Shown here one piece after another: positions 27,233-31,755 of a DNA stretch of 31,755 nucleotides. This DNA is from Mycoemilia scoparia. Lineage: Eukaryota; Kickxellomycota; Kickxellomycetes; Kickxellales; Kickxellaceae. Below the pieces are notes generated by a model, which was not told the origin of the DNA, did not search any database, and saw nothing but the letters and a program-made list of their open reading frames with translations. Numbering within the stretch: position 1 is the stretch's first letter; the number at the start of each line of letters is the position of its first letter. The stretch spans positions 1 to 31,755 of the forward strand of contig JANBPU010000186.1 in assembly GCA_027575805.1 (NCBI GenBank), written 5' to 3'. The translations under genes and the position numbers were made by a program.

Positions 27233-28084
27233 ATGACTTTTCGTTCAATCCCTACTATATACAAATATATAGCAACAGCTACCAGCACCAAATTATATTC
27301 CGCCACTTCTTTCAAACTCTTTGCTACCACACCACTACAAACTTATTTACGCACAATGTCGTCGTCGTCAACTTCTCAGCCAGATTTTGCGCCCAACAAA
27401 CTCACACTATACGACAACCCCATCTGTCCCTACGCCCAGCGCGCCGTCGTAGCTCTCAAGGAAACCAACACCGACTACCACAACGTCTACATTGATTTCA
27501 AGAACAAGCCCGAGTGGTACACCAAAGTTATCAATCCCCAGGGAAAAGTCCCAGCACTCCGTCTCGAAGACGGAACAATCCTCATCGAATCCTTGATTAT
27601 TGCCGAATACGTTGTCGACAGATTCGACAGAACGCACAAGCTTCTGCCTTCTGACGATCCGAAGACTCGTGCACAGATTCGTTTGTTCACCAACCACTAT
27701 GACACTGCTATTTCCCCCAATGTATACGGTCTGTTGAGAGCCGCTACTTCTGAAGAACAGCAGCAAAAAACCCAAGCCATTTTGGACGGACTGGCCCAGC
27801 TCAACCAGCTTCTGGTCCAACAGTCTCCCGAAGGTCCATTCTTTTTGGGCAACCAATTTTCATTTGCGGAAATTGTTGTGGCTCCGTTGGTTGTCAGATT
27901 GATTGGTATTGAATACCACAGAGGGTTCAAGATCCCTCAAACTAAGGAGTATGCCAGGTTGAACCAGTGGATTAAGGCCTTTAAGGCTCACCCCTCGATC
28001 AAGGAGAGCACCGCTGAGGATTCCGTGTTTATCGAGGGTTTCAAGAAATTCTTGCCTGGATATAATCCATCAGCTACACAGTAG
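27233..28084 (+). CDS. Omega-type glutathione S-transferase, two possible starts
   Basis: A single exon of 283 residues from the ATG at 27233, or 242 residues from Met42 (ATG at 27356, MSSSSTSQPDF). The thioredoxin-like N-terminal domain has the omega-class active site CPYAQR with catalytic Cys65, then NPQGKVPALRLEDG (cis-Pro loop) and ESLIIAEYV (the glutathione-binding Glu-Ser). The all-helical C-terminal domain follows (LLPSDDPKTRAQIRLF ... FSFAEIVVAPLVVRL). Omega enzymes catalyse thioltransferase and dehydroascorbate or glutathionyl-reductase reactions rather than classical conjugation. The first 41 residues are basic, Ser/Thr/Tyr-rich and free of acids, which fits a mitochondrial presequence. 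Codon use is clearly richer in C-ending codons than in the neighbours, typical of high expression, or possibly of transfer. Convergent with METTL16. Confidence 0.92.
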   Translation: MTFRSIPTIYKYIATATSTKLYSATSFKLFATTPLQTYLRTMSSSSTSQPDFAPNKLTLYDNPICPYAQRAVVALKETNTDYHNVYIDFKNKPEWYTKVINPQGKVPALRLEDGTILIESLIIAEYVVDRFDRTHKLLPSDDPKTRAQIRLFTNHYDTAISPNVYGLLRAATSEEQQQKTQAILDGLAQLNQLLVQQSPEGPFFLGNQFSFAEIVVAPLVVRLIGIEYHRGFKIPQTKEYARLNQWIKAFKAHPSIKESTAEDSVFIEGFKKFLPGYNPSATQ

Positions 28085-28366
28085 TAGTATCAATTAAATT
28101 TCAACCATTTCAGGTATCCTTGATGTTGATATAACTAATCTCACTTAGGTTAGATCATCACAATTCTTCTTTCTATACTATACTGTTTTTTTGTATGATT
28201 AGTAGAAGTAGTAGTGTGTCATTAAGAAGAATTGTTTAAATAAATTTGTGTGTATTTCTTTCATTTCAAAAACAACAACAATTGTATATTTATCTCTATA
28301 ACCCACATATACTTTTATATTTGTATCTATACTAGAAATATCATTATATCGAGTCTTTACAAATTA
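28085..28366. terminator. Convergent 3' ends of GST and METTL16
   Basis: 282 bp between facing stop codons, AT-rich, with AATAAA-like signals (AAATAAATTTG near 28238). No gene. Confidence 0.45.
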
Positions 28367-31006
28367 TCAAAATTGATTTCTCTGGCCGATCGATCGATTT
28401 AGATGGTTTACCAGCGATTCCAGCTTCATATTCATTTCCGAATGCTCTGGGTATAACAGGAATATTGTTTTTTTTGATAGTTGGCTATTATCATCGCCTT
28501 CTGTTCGGTTTAGTTTGACTTCAAATTTTAGAAAGTCTCCCTTGATTCCAGCTTCCGCAATATTATCTTCAGGCTTTTCTGATGCCAACAGTGCCTTTCT
28601 TCTTGCAGCTCTCGACCAGGTATTAGCATCTGCCTTGCACACAAGCAGCAATAATTCGCCATTATCATCATATTGATCAGGCTGTTGTGGCTCACGACAA
28701 TCAATTGATATTCCAAGTTCTTTCAATTTGAATTCCAGCCATTCGATTGCTTTGGCCTCTGGATCATGAACAACAAGCCTGTAAACTTTTGTCGCTGCCA
28801 CAAATGACCACCCGATAGCCCACCGTGTAGTCCGTCCTTGTATCAACGTAGCTGTTCTAACATTCGGAACCTAGCCAAACAACAGCAACAACAATTTAGA
28901 TCCATAGCACAAATACCTTTTCCAAAACCAATGATCTAAAAAAACTCTCAATAAATTTCCATTACCTTGTATTCAAGTAGTTTAGTCTTTATCTTTTCAA
29001 GGGTTGATTTTTTGCCAGTCAACGAAGTATACCACCTACAACAAACAACAACCATAAAAATATCATTAAAGCCCAGAAGCAAACAAGCAATCACCTCCAC
29101 ACGATGATTTTATGAAGCTTTCTTTGGGAAGGGGGGTTCAACCTTATCCTTGTATTTAGCTTAATGCTTTCATTGATAATATCGCATATGAATTTATATT
29201 CTCCCCCATCAGTTACAAGTTCGTTTTCAGTAGCAACAGTTTTCTAAAAACCCCAATTTTACAATACAATGTTAGTATATATCTCTGGGGGTTATCAAGT
29301 TTATTATACATTGTGATACTCACAGCATACGGTTTAGATATCTTTTGTCTCTTTAGCTGATTCATTTCGTTTTTGCTTTCATAGAATGGTGGGTTACACA
29401 TACAAAACAAATATCTACAAACATCATCCCCCAAACATAAATACATACATACATACATTCATACATACATACATGCTTATTATTAAAAACCACTACATAG
29501 ATCAACCCAATCGTATTATTTTTAAAAGATCCAAAACATACTTACTTTGTTTTTTGGTCACTACTATTTTGGAACTTTGGAAATTCCGGATAATCAACTG
29601 GCAATTTTATGTTAGAGTCTTGAGAAAGATATAACTTTATTCTATCCTGAATCCGATTTCTTTCAATGTTTAGTTTTGCTGATTTAATGGATTCTGGATC
29701 TATATCTATATAATCCCCAATAGCCATCAAATAAAATAAAAATCCTCAACAAATGAAACAAACAAACAAACAAACAGATCACAAAAGAAACAACTGATGA
29801 TGCTTTCATGTTCAATTTTTAATGGCAATGGCGTTTTCTTACCTGTTCCAATCATCTTCCATTTTGGACATTCCCTGGAAATTAGTAATGGATATATACA
29901 CGAAGCTCCAGTTCCTCTATATAGACAGTCAATCGAAAAGTGCAAAAAAAACATCCCAGTATTTTGGAAGGGTGACATGGCTGTTATATCCATGTAGGAT
30001 GATGATGATGGTGATAGTATTATAGTAGTAGTAGTAGTAGTATTTCTTACATGTCAATGCCAACCAAAGGCTCATCAATATGATCTTTAAGTAAATACTT
30101 CTTAATCCATAAGACATAATTTAATCTAGAAATCCACAACAGCACAAATACACACACACACACATAGATATATATTAGAATATAAAAATCATTTAGGAAT
30201 GTCGTTAATAGGTTCAGATTTCTCAAGATCTTAGGTAAAATGGTGTGTCCCCCAGAAGTAGTTGCATATGAAATAGTTGGTGAATGTGTCAAATTTTGAT
30301 GAGGAATACCCATTAATGCCCACCATAAAGATTCGTTCCCAAATGAAATCATATCGTATAGTAGTTACAATAGATTTCAGTATATGATAATTTACCTGCT
30401 TGGCACCTTAAAACAATACAGTATAAAATATACATATGGCATGATGTTAACAACAATAAATAATAGCAAAAAACTGTTATAATGCAAACCATTAGTTCTA
30501 CTTACAGTTGGACACAACGATGATATTGGAAAACACACATCCAGGTCGAAATCAACCTTTAATATAGATTTTGTCAATTCTCTGTTGGGAGTCCACACAC
30601 ACACATATATATATATATATACATATATAACACAAGAAAAGAAATATTAAATAAAGTAAATTAGGATAGCTTTAATACAATAAAAACATATTTACCTTAA
30701 TGCATCTGGATTTTTGAAATCTATAGTGACCATCTGTCCTTTTCCTGGTATCAAGCTATATAAATTAACAAATTAAAATAAATATTATAATAATATACTA
30801 GATACTATTGCTATGTTTATTGGATAGACTTGGCTTGTCTCATTAGTGACTTACAATGGACGCAATGATTTACAATTATCAGCGACAGCAAGTTTAGCAA
30901 AGTCTGGTGGATTTTCGTGATATGGACTGATTATTCTATCATGATTTTGTGATTTTTTCTGGTCATTGCAAATAGCTTTTCTTTTCATAGACCTATTCAA
31001 TGACAT
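28367..31006 (-). CDS. METTL16: METTL16-type RNA N6-adenosine methyltransferase
   Basis: Eleven exons: 31006-30855, 30755-30696, 30581-30506, 30405-30395, 30125-30051, 29916-29843, 29705-29546, 29414-29324, 29243-29143, 29035-28966, 28870-28367. All splice sites are GT-AG, phases agree, and the product has 457 residues. METTL16 methylates U6 snRNA, and in animals MAT2A mRNA hairpins. The N-terminus has NPPDFAKLA and ends its first segment with VTIDFKNPDALREL. The SAM pocket is GIDIGTGASCIYP (122-134), then GTDIDPES (~148-155). The catalytic motif NPPF is at 210-213 within FCMCNPPFYE. GGEYKFICDII, RWYTSLTGKKSTL and LIQGRTTRWAIGWSF are all family hallmarks. Exon 4 is an 11-nt microexon coding VPSR, matching human VPLR. 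The C-terminal ~140 residues look like the two-part VCR module of human METTL16. Confidence 0.93.
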
Positions 31007-31475
31007 TATACACACGCACAAATGTATATATAATTAAAAATAAAAACTTTGTTTTTCGGATCAAACCCATTGAAAATAAAATTTCGTGATTGGCATTTGT
31101 TCTTTAAAAAGGTAAATTACAATATTATGGTTTGTTTTCTAAATAATTATGCTATACATGTTACTTCTTTCTAAAATATATATATACACCATCACATTTT
31201 TCCTATTATTATTTTGGTGATATACTAATTGTAGAATTATTTGAGTAAATTTTTAAAAATTTTAAAACAATAATAATGAAAAAGAAAAAACCTAAAAATT
31301 ATTATAATAGTTTTAAAGTATTTCTTTAAAAACCCAACAACAAAGGGTATAAAAATGTATCAAAAAATTATAGTGATGGAGGCCAAGTTTCTAGCAATTT
31401 TGTTGTTGAACTGACTGGCAAGTTGATTTATTTGTGGAATAGGTTGTGCATTAGTTTATTATGTTGATTTTGAAA
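31007..31475. other. AT-rich region upstream of METTL16
   Basis: About 470 bp of AT-rich sequence with poly-A and TA runs (31177-31186 TATATATATA). It presumably contains the METTL16 promoter, but no single TATA element stands out. No open frame or RNA gene seen. Confidence 0.5.
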
Positions 31476-31530
31476 ATATGGATCATAATTTTTGAAGGGT
31501 GAAAGTTTACTAGTAAAATTGGACACCCTT
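31476..31530. mobile_element. MITE copy f, 5' part only
   Basis: ATATGGATCATAATTTTTGA, followed by AGGGTGAAAGTTTACTAGTA and AAATTGGACACCC, matches copy b almost exactly, then stops matching at about 31529. Either the copy is truncated or another repeat has inserted here. Confidence 0.7.
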
Positions 31531-31544
31531 TCATCAGAACTTTT

Positions 31545-31755
31545 GGTTGGTACAATTATAGTATTCCGTCCCATACATTTTTGGTATATCATTGGTATAC
31601 CAACCTATACCAAGATATTGGTACATAGTCGACCGATACTACCATGGTAGTACCAAGATAGTACCAAGATATTGGTTGGTATACCAACTAACATTTTGGT
31701 ACTATTATGGTATACCATTGGTATACCAACTAATATTTTGGTACTATTATGGTAC
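31545..31755. repeat. GGTA/TACC-rich repeat array with 42-bp tandem unit
   Basis: The region is packed with GGTATACC, TTGGTA and TAGTACCA words on both strands. From 31676 a 42-bp unit (TTGGTATACCAACTAACATT ...) repeats in tandem: 31676-31717, and again from 31718 to the window end with one visible difference. CTACCATGGTAG at 31650-31661 is a perfect palindrome. The array continues beyond the window, so its full size is unknown. Confidence 0.75.

Noticed and set aside
31676..31755. Possible CRISPR-like repeat
   Set aside because: The 42-bp units are directly adjacent with no unique spacers, and the window is eukaryotic.

Overview
The window looks like nuclear DNA from a fungus, most likely an early-diverging (zygomycete / Mucoromycota-like) one. 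The evidence is AT-rich spacers, short GT-AG introns of about 80-270 nt, and proteins padded with Asn, Asp, Ser and Thr runs. The gene set includes CDK5RAP1, neurochondrin, METTL16 and an AGGF1-like protein, which model yeasts largely lack. The species assignment is inference from gene content and sequence style; I could not search any database.

Left part (1-6700) is repeat-rich and gene-poor. It holds two unrecognised genes, one running off the left edge and one at 2940-4061, and a gene for a small secreted protein at 5020-5265. It also holds several copies of a roughly 120-bp terminal-inverted-repeat element (MITE). One MITE copy is split by a 533-bp solo LTR flanked by a perfect 5-bp target duplication (CTAGC). 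A second, unrelated dispersed repeat occurs twice (2139-2288 and 6184-6331).

Middle part (6750-19345) is a dense housekeeping block: RBX1 (cullin-ligase RING subunit, 4 exons), a RAD26/CSB-type Snf2 ATPase, PRP38 (spliceosome, 3 exons), a tRNA-Ser(AGA), a CDK5RAP1-type tRNA methylthiotransferase (2 exons) and a neurochondrin-like protein (4 exons, one intron of the GC-AG class). RBX1/RAD26 and CDK5RAP1/neurochondrin are divergent pairs with shared upstream regions.

Right part (19800-31006) holds an unrecognised Gly/His/Asn-rich protein with a His-Cys cluster and a 2.1-kb stretch with no convincing gene. It then has CDC6 (replication licensing), an AGGF1-like OCRE/FHA/G-patch protein, an omega-type glutathione transferase and an 11-exon METTL16-type RNA m6A methyltransferase that includes an 11-nt microexon. 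The last 300 bases return to repeats: a truncated MITE followed by a 42-bp tandem array that leaves the window.

The genes do not form a single pathway. Several act in RNA processing and modification (PRP38, METTL16, CDK5RAP1, possibly the AGGF1-like protein) and several in genome maintenance and the cell cycle (RAD26, CDC6, RBX1), but this looks like ordinary eukaryotic gene order rather than a functional cluster. No CRISPR array, bacterial-type operon or virus was seen. The most notable items are the C-terminal METTL16 region that resembles the 'vertebrate conserved region', the microexon, the nested LTR-in-MITE, and the His/Cys-rich unknown protein.
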